Origin: Fibrobacterota bacterium
Lineage (GTDB): Bacteria; Fibrobacterota; Fibrobacteria; UBA11236
Direction: 5' to 3'
NCBI GenBank assembly: GCA_019509785.1
Contig: JAEKLQ010000031.1
Coordinates: 48,565-112,564 of the forward strand
Length of the DNA: 64,000 nucleotides
Positions 28,105 to 35,792 of this stretch are shown here, piece after piece. The notes under the pieces are model-generated. The model was not told the DNA's origin. It did not search any database and was given only the letters and a program-made list of their open reading frames with translations. Numbering within the stretch: the stretch's first letter is position 1; each line of letters begins with the position of its first letter. The position numbers and the translations under genes are program-made.

Positions 28105-28440
28105 ATGGCCATGAGCAAAAAAGAAGAGTTCTCGAAGAAGGACCAATTAGTCGCCGAATTCGCGAAGGTATTCTCCCATCCCGCCCGGGTCGCCATCCTC
28201 AGGACGCTGGCCCGTAAAGGCACCTGTATTTGCGGGGATTTGGTAGAGGTACTGCCCCTGGCGCAATCCACCGTCTCCCAGCATTTGCGGGAACTCAAGG
28301 ACGCAGGCGTGATCATTGGCGAGATCGATGGTACCAAATCCTGCTACTGCATTGATCGGAGCGCGTTGAAACAAGCGTGGGAGGCTTTCGGGGAGATCTT
28401 CCGGGAACTGGAACGGAATTACGCCAAGAACTGCTGCTAA
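28105..28440 (+). CDS. arsR: ArsR-family arsenite-responsive repressor
   Basis: 111 residues from ATG 28105 (the second ATG at 28111 is also possible; a further upstream ATG at 28042 would translate the operators and has no clear SD). The winged-helix core runs from FAKVFSHPARVAILR to LPLAQSTVSQHLRELKDAGVI. As(III) ligands should be the CxC pair Cys41 and Cys43 in the helix GTCICGDL; Cys80, Cys82 and the terminal Cys110-Cys111 are extra candidates. Arsenite binding would release the twin operators. The gene sits between arsC and arsM and, if the promoter inferred between the operators is right, its mRNA would start at or near the ATG (leaderless). That last point is inference. Confidence 0.9.
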   Translation: MAMSKKEEFSKKDQLVAEFAKVFSHPARVAILRTLARKGTCICGDLVEVLPLAQSTVSQHLRELKDAGVIIGEIDGTKSCYCIDRSALKQAWEAFGEIFRELERNYAKNCC

Positions 28441-28453
28441 AGGAGTGACCTAT

Positions 28454-28714
28454 ATGAAGATTTTCGGGATCGATATCGGAGAGAAGAAAAGCCAGGCATC
28501 GGGAGCGTGTTGCGGACCGGATTACTGTTCGGAACCGGCCTCCGGGGCGGCTGACGCGGAAGCGGTGGCCGCCGTTTTACCGGGCGCGGAAATGGCGGAT
28601 ATCGGGACAGCGCGATCCGCCGCCATGGTCGGGCAGAGCCCCGACGACATCAAAGCCATGGTCAAAGAGAAATACGGCGCCCTGGCCGCGGCCGATGAAC
28701 CGGGATCCTCTCAC
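28454..28714 (+). pseudogene. arsM: N-terminal fragment of the arsenite methyltransferase (frame A)
   Basis: A strong SD (AAGGAG, 9 bases) drives the ATG at 28454, 13 bases after the arsR stop. The frame encodes MKIFGIDIGEKKSQAS, a Cys cluster GACCGPDYCSE, and then AMVKEKYGALAAADEP, which is the typical N-terminal KEKYG block of ArsM. After about 28700 the reading becomes shadow of the downstream frame. The block that normally follows in ArsM (a Cys pair and a LGLGCGxP motif, some 40-50 residues) is missing. It is therefore best read as the 5' part of a broken arsM, or of a re-started short one. Confidence 0.7.
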
Positions 28715-29318
28715 CGAATCGGCGGACATCCAGCCCGGGAATACCGTTTTGGATCTGGGATCGGGCGCGGGGAACGACGCCTTCGTGGCGCGAAAATTGG
28801 TCGGCGATCACGGCCGCGTGATCGGCGTAGACATGACGGAGGCCATGGTCGAGAAGGCCGAGAAGAATCGGGCGAAATTGGGACATGCCAATGTCGAGTT
28901 CCGCCTGGGCGAAATCGAAGCGCTTCCCGTCGAAAGCGATTCCGTGGACGTGGTCATCAGCAATTGCGTCCTGAACCTGGTCCCGGACAAGGCCAAGGCT
29001 TATGCGGAGGTGCATCGCGTCCTCAAGCCCGGTGGACATTTCTCAATCTCGGACATCGTACTCTCAGGCCCCCTTCCCGAGCGCATGAAAACGGTGGCGG
29101 CTTTGTATGCCGGTTGCGTGGCGGGCGCCATGGTCAAAAGCGAATACCTGTTCGCGGTCCTGGGGGCAGGGTTCAAGGACATCCGCATCGACAAGGAGCG
29201 GGAACTCGCGATTCCCGATGCGGTGCTGGCCGAGCACTTGAGCCCGGAGGAGATCCGCATCCTTCGTCTCTCGGGCGCCAAAATCCTCAGCATCACTTTG
29301 CGGGCCTCGAAGGGGTGA
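28695..29318 (+). CDS. arsM: Arsenite S-adenosylmethyltransferase, catalytic domain (5'-disrupted ArsM)
   Basis: 207 residues from ATG 28695; no SD is visible, so it may be translated only by frameshift from the upstream fragment. SAM motif VLDLGSGAGNDAFVARKLVG, then VIGVDMTEAMVEKA, FRLGEIEALPV, VVISNCVLNLVPDKAKA and SISDIVL match ArsM of Bacteroidetes type. The As(III) ligands Cys in SNCVLN and YAGCVAG remain; the N-terminal ligand is lost with the missing segment. ArsM makes methylated arsenicals, often volatile. Whether this truncated form works is open. Confidence 0.8.
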   Translation: MNRDPLTESADIQPGNTVLDLGSGAGNDAFVARKLVGDHGRVIGVDMTEAMVEKAEKNRAKLGHANVEFRLGEIEALPVESDSVDVVISNCVLNLVPDKAKAYAEVHRVLKPGGHFSISDIVLSGPLPERMKTVAALYAGCVAGAMVKSEYLFAVLGAGFKDIRIDKERELAIPDAVLAEHLSPEEIRILRLSGAKILSITLRASKG

Positions 29319-29343
29319 GTTCATCGGGAATTGAAAAGGAAAA

Positions 29344-29368
29344 CCCTCCTGTGCGGAGGGCCTTTTTT
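29344..29368 (+). terminator. Intrinsic terminator of the arsenic operon
   Basis: CCCTCC pairs with GGAGGG around TGTGC and is followed by CCTTTTTT. It resembles the tRNA terminator at 26759 in sequence (CCCTCCTGT...CGGAGGG). Confidence 0.85.
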
Positions 29369-29412
29369 CTCGGGATCATCGAGGGATCGATGATTGATGT
29401 AGGAAGCGAAGC

Positions 29413-29598
29413 TTAGGCGGTGAGGTCGATGTTTCCCCCTTTGGATTCGGAATCCCCTCTCGCCGTATCCTTGGCTACGGCTGCCGCTCCTTTGTCATCG
29501 CCGTCATGATCGCCTTCTTTTTCCACCGGCTTCCCGGCAGCCTTGGCATTCATGGGGACGGAAACCGGCGAGGATCCTGAGACGCTGGCTATGTTCAT
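29413..29598 (-). CDS. Small acidic protein of unknown function
   Basis: 61 residues, Lys/Asp/Gly/Ser-rich and without membrane helix, so probably disordered or peptide-like. The start MNIASVSG and the end GGNIDLTA resemble small motility-associated proteins that keep an MDI-start and a GxxVDTxA end, but similarity is slight and no assignment is made. A GAGAG about 7 bases before the ATG could serve as SD. It may be cotranscribed with the next unknown gene 185 bases upstream on the same strand. Confidence 0.45.
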   Translation of the reverse strand: MNIASVSGSSPVSVPMNAKAAGKPVEKEGDHDGDDKGAAAVAKDTARGDSESKGGNIDLTA

Positions 29599-29782
29599 AT
29601 TCCTACTCTCTTCCTTGAGCGATTTTGACTCGTTACTTGAACAACCGCTTTAAGTATCCGGGTAGGAAAGACTTTCTCCGGGATTATTCCGGCTCAGGAT
29701 TGCATGCACGACTCAAAGGATCCCTCTGTAATCCCAAAAGACTTGATGGGATCAGGGCGGACTTCCTTGAGGAGCGAACGGC

Positions 29783-30268
29783 TTACAAGAAATCGAGCAA
29801 GGACATGGAAGGATTGCCGGTTTGGGAGGGATTCTGGGAATCGGTGGCGAAGGGATTCTGGAAGCCGGTGGCGCCCGTACCGGATCCGCTACCGCCTTGA
29901 TTCGCGTTGCCCGGACCCGAGAGAAAATCAAGCAAGCTATTGCCCGAGCCGTTCCCGCTACCGCTTTGATCCGTTCCATCCATGGCGCTCAAGAACGCAT
30001 CCAGCACGTTCGGCATCTCGAACTTCCCCAAGGCTCCGGTATGCGAAGCCAGGAAATCCTTCGCTGCGGGGCTCAGGTTCAGGGAATCGGCCGTGGGGAT
30101 CTTCGCCGTCCCCTTATCCGTTTGGCTGGAATCCTTCGCCGATGCGCCTGCGCCGCTTGCGGAATCCTTTCCTGCGTCCTTGGCCGGATCCTTGATCGCG
30201 GCCTTGGTATCGATGCCGAAGTTGGCGCCGTATTTCTGGATGATTGATTGCAGCGATAAGATGGACAT
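29783..30268 (-). CDS. Ser/Gly-rich unknown protein with repeated DFL ends
   Basis: 161 residues; GGAGGG lies 5 bases before the ATG. A folded-looking N-terminus (ILSLQSIIQKYGANFGIDT) is followed by Lys/Ala/Ser-rich linkers and a short hydrophobic block (SPAAKDFLASHTG, NVLDAFLSAMDG). The sequence SLLDFL occurs twice, at NSLLDFLSGP and as the last residues, separated by Gly/Ser/Asn repeats. No family was recognised. It may be a secretion-system or surface component, but nothing proves this. Confidence 0.5.
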   Translation of the reverse strand: MSILSLQSIIQKYGANFGIDTKAAIKDPAKDAGKDSASGAGASAKDSSQTDKGTAKIPTADSLNLSPAAKDFLASHTGALGKFEMPNVLDAFLSAMDGTDQSGSGNGSGNSLLDFLSGPGNANQGGSGSGTGATGFQNPFATDSQNPSQTGNPSMSLLDFL

Positions 30269-30355
30269 GCCGTCCCTCCGGTTCCGGGAATCATGGGGAT
30301 TCCCTCACTCCGTATATCGGAGGCGGATTGGGATTACTTGAGTTTAAAGGGGATC

Positions 30356-30829
30356 TTAAAGCGGAACTTCGCGCGGCTTGGAGCCTAAATCCACCCGGAT
30401 ATCCTGGGCCCATGCCACCCAATCCGATTGGGCCGGCCGCCGCAGGATAAGGCTGCCAACGGCTTCCAAGAGTTGGGAAACGCTGAAAGGCTTGGGCAGA
30501 AAGCTCCAACCCAATTCCCGGTGATCCGCGCCGGCCGGGAGGGGGGATGCGGACATCAGCAGGACATTGGTTTCCGGACGCAGGGTACCGAAACAGGCCG
30601 CCAATTCCAAGCCGTTCTCGAACAAGCGCATACGCACATCGGTCAGGAGCACGTCTATGGTGCCGGCATAAGCGGCGCCGGCATGCAAGGCTTCCACGCT
30701 ATTGGTCGCCGTCAGGACCTTATATCCGGCCGTCTCCAGCACTTTGCGGGCGAAGGTGAGCATCATTGCCTCATCCTCCACCACTAATACTACCGGCGAC
30801 CGACCCGATTCCATCCCGGGAAACCTCAT
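30356..30829 (-). CDS. Stand-alone response regulator receiver domain
   Basis: 157 residues. VVLVVEDE (acidic pair near 18-20), Asp64 in LLTDVRM as the phosphoacceptor, Ser93 in LLMSASP and Lys113 in FLPKPFS are the canonical receiver residues. After the domain a 25-residue tail without DNA-binding fold follows. It is therefore a CheY/Spo0F-like output relay. No kinase is adjacent, so the partner is unknown. A second ATG at 30814 is possible. Confidence 0.85.
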   Translation of the reverse strand: MRFPGMESGRSPVVLVVEDEAMMLTFARKVLETAGYKVLTATNSVEALHAGAAYAGTIDVLLTDVRMRLFENGLELAACFGTLRPETNVLLMSASPLPAGADHRELGWSFLPKPFSVSQLLEAVGSLILRRPAQSDWVAWAQDIRVDLGSKPREVPL

Positions 30830-30990
30830 GCTAAAACCTACCCTTAGAGTCTTGCTCTACCGCCCACCAATTGCAACCCCCATGCCAGGATTAAAGTCCT
30901 GCTATTTGTTGTATTTCACTGCCAGAGGGTCAGCCTGTCGCTAAAAATGTCGCACCTCCTGCCATTTTGAATTCAAGTTTTGCCAAAAGG

Positions 30991-33735
30991 TCAAATTCCG
31001 TAAAGGTCCGGATGTCTGCGTACCCAAGCCTTATGGGCCTCTACGAGCCCGATCCCGCAGGCGGCCATCCCCAGCAAACGCAACCAGGTCATGCCATCGA
31101 GGGGAGCGGTGCCCAACAGATGGCGTAAGGGCGGGACGTAAAGAGCGCATAGATGAGCGAGGGTGGCCAGCGCGGTTCCTCCCAGTAAGAGTGGATTCCG
31201 CCAAGGAGGCGTGCGGAAGATGGATTTGGTTTCCGACTGATAGTTCCCGATCCCGAGGTTCTCGAACAGCACCATGAACAGGAGGAGCATGTTGCGGGCC
31301 GCGATTTCATCCTGGCCGCGATGGTGGGTCGAGATGAACAGGTACAATCCAAGGACGGACATCGATCCCCCCGCCACCAACACGCGTTCCACCATGAGGC
31401 GGTTGAAAAGGGGCTCGGAAGGGCGCCGCGGCTTGGCGCGCAGTTCATCCCCTTCCCCCGGCTCGAAGGCGAGGGCCACGTCTTGGATTCCGTTGGTGAC
31501 GAGATTCAACCAAAGCAATTGCAGAGGCAAGAGCGGCAAGGGATCGCCCATCAACACCGCCAAGGTGCAGATGACGACTTCGGCCAAGGCGGTGGCGACC
31601 TGCATGGCCACCACGTTGCGGATGTTCTTGTAGGCGATGCGGCCCTCTTCGATGCCGGCCACCACGGTCGCGAAATTATCGTCGGCCAGCACCAATTCCG
31701 CGGCGTCCCGCGCCACGTCGGTCCCGTCCTTGCCCATGGCCACGCCGATATGGGCCGCCTTCAGGGCCGGCGCGTCGTTCACGCCGTCCCCGGTGACCGC
31801 CACGAAATGACCCAGGGCCGTCGCGGCTTGGACGAGTTTCAACTTCTGATCGGGCGAGACACGCGCGAAGACGCGGGCCGTGCGGACCGTCTCCGGCCAG
31901 TCCTTGGGATCGAGCTTGTCCAGATCCGCGCCGGTGACGACCTGATCCCGGCGCTCGGCCAAGCCCAAGTCCCGGGCGATGGCGAGGGCGGTCAAGGGAT
32001 GGTCCCCGGTTACCATGCGAACTTCCACCCCGGCCAGGCCGCAATCGGCAACCGCTTGGCGCACGCCCGGCCGCAGGGGATCGATCATGCCGGTGAACCC
32101 GAGGAAGGCCAAACCGGAGGGCGAGGGTTCGGAAGATCTTGCTTGCGCTATCGGGCGAGAAGCATTTTCCGGCGAATCCGATCCTGCGGGACCGGATGCG
32201 AAAGCCAGTACGCGGAAGCCGCTCGCCGTCATCGCTTCCATGACGGCGGCATGGGCCGGCGTGGCATCGCGGCACATGGCCAGGATCCGCTCCGGCGCGC
32301 CCTTGACGTAGACACGTCGTCCCTCGGGGCCATCGCAATAGGCCGCGGCGAAACGCCGTTCGGATTCGAAAGGGATAATCGCCGCGATGGGATGCGCCTG
32401 CGCCAGATCCTCCGGGATCCAGCCGAGTTTACGGGCCAGGGAAAGCAAGGCGACATCGGTGGAATCCCCCCTCCATCGCCAGCCTCGCCCTTCGGGCTGC
32501 AAATCGCCTTCATTGCAAAGGACCGCCGCCAAGGCCAATTCCGCGACGAGCGGATCGCGCGTAGCCAACGGCGCGCCCTCCGACATCACCGCGCCCACGG
32601 GCGCATAGCCTTCCCCGCCCACGCTCAAGCGCCCGCCGCCGGGCAGGGCGATTTCCTTAACGGTCAATTCGTTGCAGGTCAGCGTCCCCGTCTTGTCGCT
32701 GGCGATGAGGGTGCAACTGCCCAAGCCTTCGACCGCGGGCAGGCGGCGCACGATGACCCCTCGCCGCGACATGCGCGAGACGGCGACGGAGAGGGCCACC
32801 GCCAGCGCGGCCGGGAGGCCTTCGGGTATGGCCGAGACCGCCAGGGCCACGGCGAAGAAGAACATATCCAAGGGCGCGCGATGTCCCAGGAAAATCCCGG
32901 CCGCCCCGGCCCCCACGCATACGATCCCGATCACGATGGTCAGCCAGGTCCCGAAGCTTTCCATGCGCACGATCAAAGGCGGCGGCGTATCCGGCGCCGA
33001 GTCCAGGCTGTCCGCCAGTTTGCCGATCTCGGTGCGGAGCCCCGTCCCCACGGCCACCCCGCGTCCCCGGCCGCGACGCGCCACCGAGCCTGCGTAAACC
33101 ATGTCCAGGCGTTCGGCGACGGAGGCCGAGGCCGCGCCGCTCCAGGCCGCATCCTTCGCCACCGCCGTGGATTCCCCGGTCAGCAACGATTCATCGACTT
33201 CGAACCCGGTCGTTTCCAAAAGCCGGATGTCGGCGGGAATCCTCTCCCCCGATTCGATCCAGAGGATGTCGCCGGGAACCACGGTTTCGGCCCCGAGCCC
33301 GATGCGCCTGCCGTCCCGTAGGACGTTAGCGCGTACGCGCAAAAGCTTTTGCAAGGCCCGGCTGCCGTTGTCCGCCTTCTTCTCCTGGAACGATCCGATG
33401 GCGGCGTTCACGGCCAAGACGAATCCGATGAAGCCCGCATCGCCGAAGTGGCCGAGGGCCAGGCTGACCGCGGCGGAAACCGCCAACACATAGACCAGTG
33501 GGCTTTTGAATTGACGGAGGGCGATGCGCCACAGGGGGACGGGCGGCTTTTGCGGCAGGAGGTTTTCGCCCGCGACGGCTAGGCGCCGGGCGGCTTCGGC
33601 TTCCGTCAATCCGGTATCGGAGGACCCGGCGGCGGATAAAGCATCGGCGGCGCTAAGGGTGTGCCAAGGTCGCTCCTGCAGCCAAGCGGGAACGGGGATA
33701 TCGATATCCGCGATGGAGCCATTGATCTTGTGCAT
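30991..33735 (-). CDS. P-type (P2A-like) cation-transporting ATPase
   Basis: 914 residues with a cation-ATPase N-terminus (ALSAAGSSDTGLTEAEAARRL), the actuator TGES (in LLTGESTAVAKD), the phosphorylation site DKTGT (Asp347), the P-domain hinge TGDGVNDAPAL, and the M4 IPEGLPAAL. The M6 block reads LNLVTNGIQDVALAFEPGE, where SERCA-type Ca2+ pumps have NLVTDG, so the ion may differ (Ca2+, or another monovalent or divalent ion). It is placed 41 bases after a universal stress protein and was probably transcribed with it. Confidence 0.9.
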   Translation of the reverse strand: MHKINGSIADIDIPVPAWLQERPWHTLSAADALSAAGSSDTGLTEAEAARRLAVAGENLLPQKPPVPLWRIALRQFKSPLVYVLAVSAAVSLALGHFGDAGFIGFVLAVNAAIGSFQEKKADNGSRALQKLLRVRANVLRDGRRIGLGAETVVPGDILWIESGERIPADIRLLETTGFEVDESLLTGESTAVAKDAAWSGAASASVAERLDMVYAGSVARRGRGRGVAVGTGLRTEIGKLADSLDSAPDTPPPLIVRMESFGTWLTIVIGIVCVGAGAAGIFLGHRAPLDMFFFAVALAVSAIPEGLPAALAVALSVAVSRMSRRGVIVRRLPAVEGLGSCTLIASDKTGTLTCNELTVKEIALPGGGRLSVGGEGYAPVGAVMSEGAPLATRDPLVAELALAAVLCNEGDLQPEGRGWRWRGDSTDVALLSLARKLGWIPEDLAQAHPIAAIIPFESERRFAAAYCDGPEGRRVYVKGAPERILAMCRDATPAHAAVMEAMTASGFRVLAFASGPAGSDSPENASRPIAQARSSEPSPSGLAFLGFTGMIDPLRPGVRQAVADCGLAGVEVRMVTGDHPLTALAIARDLGLAERRDQVVTGADLDKLDPKDWPETVRTARVFARVSPDQKLKLVQAATALGHFVAVTGDGVNDAPALKAAHIGVAMGKDGTDVARDAAELVLADDNFATVVAGIEEGRIAYKNIRNVVAMQVATALAEVVICTLAVLMGDPLPLLPLQLLWLNLVTNGIQDVALAFEPGEGDELRAKPRRPSEPLFNRLMVERVLVAGGSMSVLGLYLFISTHHRGQDEIAARNMLLLFMVLFENLGIGNYQSETKSIFRTPPWRNPLLLGGTALATLAHLCALYVPPLRHLLGTAPLDGMTWLRLLGMAACGIGLVEAHKAWVRRHPDLYGI

Positions 33736-33776
33736 GCGATTTGATCCCGTAATGGCTGCAAAAGATAGGCCCTATC

Positions 33777-34694
33777 TCAGCAAGGGACCACCTCCACGGA
33801 GCAGGGCGCGTGGGAAGCCACGGCGGCGGATACGCTGCCTAATAAGATACGGTTGAAGCCGGAAAGGCCGCGCCGGCCCAGGAAGATGCAATCGGCATGA
33901 AAGGCTTCGGCCTCGGCGAGGATCACCGCGCGGGCGTCCCCTTCCTGGATCTCCCATTCCGCGGCTAGCCCTGCTTTGGCCAAACGAGCCACCGCCGTAT
34001 CGAGAAGTTTTTCCATCCCGGCCCAAGATCCCTTCGTGGCTTTCCCAACGGCCTTGCCGAATTCTGCCGCTTCCAGGGCTTCCGACCACGGATCGGAAGG
34101 CTTGGCGGCGATCAGGCGGATGCGGACGCCCGTGGGCCAGGCGCGGCGGGCGATCGCGTCCAAGGCATGACGGGAGTCGAGAGAGCCGTCCACGGCTGCC
34201 AGGATGCGCGGCGCGATAGCATGGGTTTCCGGGCGGGGATTGCAAAGCCGCACGCCTACGTGCGCATGGGTCAATACTTTCTCCGCGGTGCTCCCCAAGA
34301 AGGTCCGGCCAAGCCAACTCCAGCCATGGCTGCCCATGACGATCAGCCCGGCTTTCCAGGCCTCGGCTTTATCCAGGATCGCTTGCGCGGGAGTCCCCAG
34401 CGCGGTTTCGACCGACACCCGCCAGCGAGGGAATTTCGCTTCGAGGAGGTATGCCGCATGCTCCCCGCGATCCTTGGCCTGTTCGATCTGCTCAGGGGAC
34501 GGCTCGACGGATACATAAGCGCCAGCCAGCCAACCGGTTCCCGTCGGGTCGACCGCGAAGGCTTCCGCCGGGGCGGACGGCGGTATGGCGACCACGACCC
34601 TGGCCTCCGCTTCGGCGGGCAATCCCGCCATTTCCAAGTCCCGTAAGGCCGCATCCGCGGCCGAGGATCCGTCATATCCGATTAGGAGCTTCAT
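33777..34694 (-). CDS. Universal stress protein with two Usp domains
   Basis: 305 residues from the ATG at 34694, preceded by GGGGAGG 5 bases away; an upstream ATG at 34739 has no SD. Two UspA domains in tandem: MKLLIGYDGSSAADAALRD to VMGSHGWSWLGRTFLGSTAEKV (about residues 1-145) and RILAAVDGSLDSRHALDAI to FLGRRGLSGFNRILLGS (about 160-305). The GxxGxxxxxxGS nucleotide-binding tail is clear in both. Such proteins bind ATP and support survival under stress. It leads the operon with the P-type ATPase. Confidence 0.9.
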   Translation of the reverse strand: MKLLIGYDGSSAADAALRDLEMAGLPAEAEARVVVAIPPSAPAEAFAVDPTGTGWLAGAYVSVEPSPEQIEQAKDRGEHAAYLLEAKFPRWRVSVETALGTPAQAILDKAEAWKAGLIVMGSHGWSWLGRTFLGSTAEKVLTHAHVGVRLCNPRPETHAIAPRILAAVDGSLDSRHALDAIARRAWPTGVRIRLIAAKPSDPWSEALEAAEFGKAVGKATKGSWAGMEKLLDTAVARLAKAGLAAEWEIQEGDARAVILAEAEAFHADCIFLGRRGLSGFNRILLGSVSAAVASHAPCSVEVVPC

Positions 34695-34910
34695 GTTTTC
34701 CTCCCCCGATATGATAGGAGAATGCAAAGCACATGCCACGGTCGCGAAGGCGCTAATGCCATCGCATCGAATGGGAATGCCTATGCGCCCAACATGGCCC
34801 TCTTGATCTACGACTATCTGTCACAACACGGACAGATTTACATCCCGCCTTTCCGGAGCAGGTTGGCGGCGGAAGGGCTATTTTAATGTTGGCATCGGAA
34901 AGGACTTTCC

Positions 34911-35657
34911 ATGGACGGAATCAAGGAATGGGCCTATCCCTCGACCCGGGTTGGGGACGCCATCAAGTTCAGGCCCGCATGCCTGGAGTTGATGTATCGG
35001 CTTGGCTGCGATCCATGGGCCGAAAGCGATACCACCTTGGGGGAACTCGGCCTCCGCTGCGGTCAGGGAACCCAGGAACTGGTCCAAGAACTATCGTCCT
35101 TACCCGTGCCGGATCGGAACAGTCCGTGGGAAGAACTGCCCGCGTATTCCTTGATCGATTATCTGACGAACGAACACCGCTCTATCCTGCATTCGGATCT
35201 GCCGGCCTTGCGCTCCATCCTGGATATGCCCTTCGAAGAAGCTTCGGGCGGGAGCTTGTTCTGGGTCTTGTTGGATTCCTTCCATCGGTTCACGGATAGC
35301 CTGCGGACCCATATCCAGGAGGAAGAGGATTACCTCTTCCCCGCCATCCTGAAAAACGAACATGCCCTCAACCAGGGCGGACCGGAGCATAGGATTAAGT
35401 CCATCGCCGGCGATATCCTCGCGTCCCCGTCCGTCATCCGCGGCGAAGAACGTTTGGATGCGGCTTTGGACGATTGGACCCGTGCGATCGGGGAACACCA
35501 GGGAATCGGCGAGCGGCCTAAGCTGGCGGAATTGGCGGCGCGGGCGATGCAGGACTTGGAGAAGAAACTGCGCGCCCACGGGAACCTGGAGAAGAAAGCG
35601 CTTTATCCGATCGCGGCGCGGATCGAAAAGGAACTCGCGCTCGCGAAGGAGTCATAG
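34911..35657 (+). CDS. Hemerythrin-like RIC/ScdA protein (iron-sulfur cluster repair)
   Basis: 248 residues. The N-terminal DUF542-like part (VGDAIKFRPACLELMYRLGCDPW) carries the typical Cys in a shortened form. The C-terminal hemerythrin-type diiron domain has LTNEHRSIL, SFHRFTD with LRTHIQEEEDYLFP, GEHQGI and LRAHGNLEKKALYP. RIC proteins (YtfE/ScdA) repair iron-sulfur clusters after nitric oxide or oxidative stress. A normal YtfE is about 220 residues, so this is slightly longer at the interdomain. The upstream 215 bases hold no obvious FNR- or NnrR-type palindrome. Confidence 0.85.
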   Translation: MDGIKEWAYPSTRVGDAIKFRPACLELMYRLGCDPWAESDTTLGELGLRCGQGTQELVQELSSLPVPDRNSPWEELPAYSLIDYLTNEHRSILHSDLPALRSILDMPFEEASGGSLFWVLLDSFHRFTDSLRTHIQEEEDYLFPAILKNEHALNQGGPEHRIKSIAGDILASPSVIRGEERLDAALDDWTRAIGEHQGIGERPKLAELAARAMQDLEKKLRAHGNLEKKALYPIAARIEKELALAKES

Positions 35658-35727
35658 TTGCGCGATTCCCATCGCTTCGCGGACCCCCGCTTAGATCGCG
35701 TCATTGCCGCTAGCATGATGGGGGTAC

Positions 35728-35752
35728 GTGGCGGGGCGAAAAACCCCGACAC
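35728..35752. terminator. Weak hairpin between converging genes
   Basis: GTGGCGGGG and CCCCGACAC form an interrupted stem around CGAAAAA between the RIC gene and the converging tectonin gene. No U-tract; listed as possible only. Confidence 0.35.
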
Positions 35753-35792
35753 GCCGGGATCCCCCGCCCCCTTAGAGGATTAGTCAAACGGA

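Noticed and set aside
26681..29420. Genomic island with att repeats at the tRNA 3' end
   Set aside because: No copy of the tRNA 3' end and no integrase was seen in the window; only the similar terminators remain as a weak hint.
34740..34910. FNR/NnrR-like site upstream of the RIC gene
   Set aside because: TTGATC near 34803 has no matching second half; no palindrome of the required kind is present.
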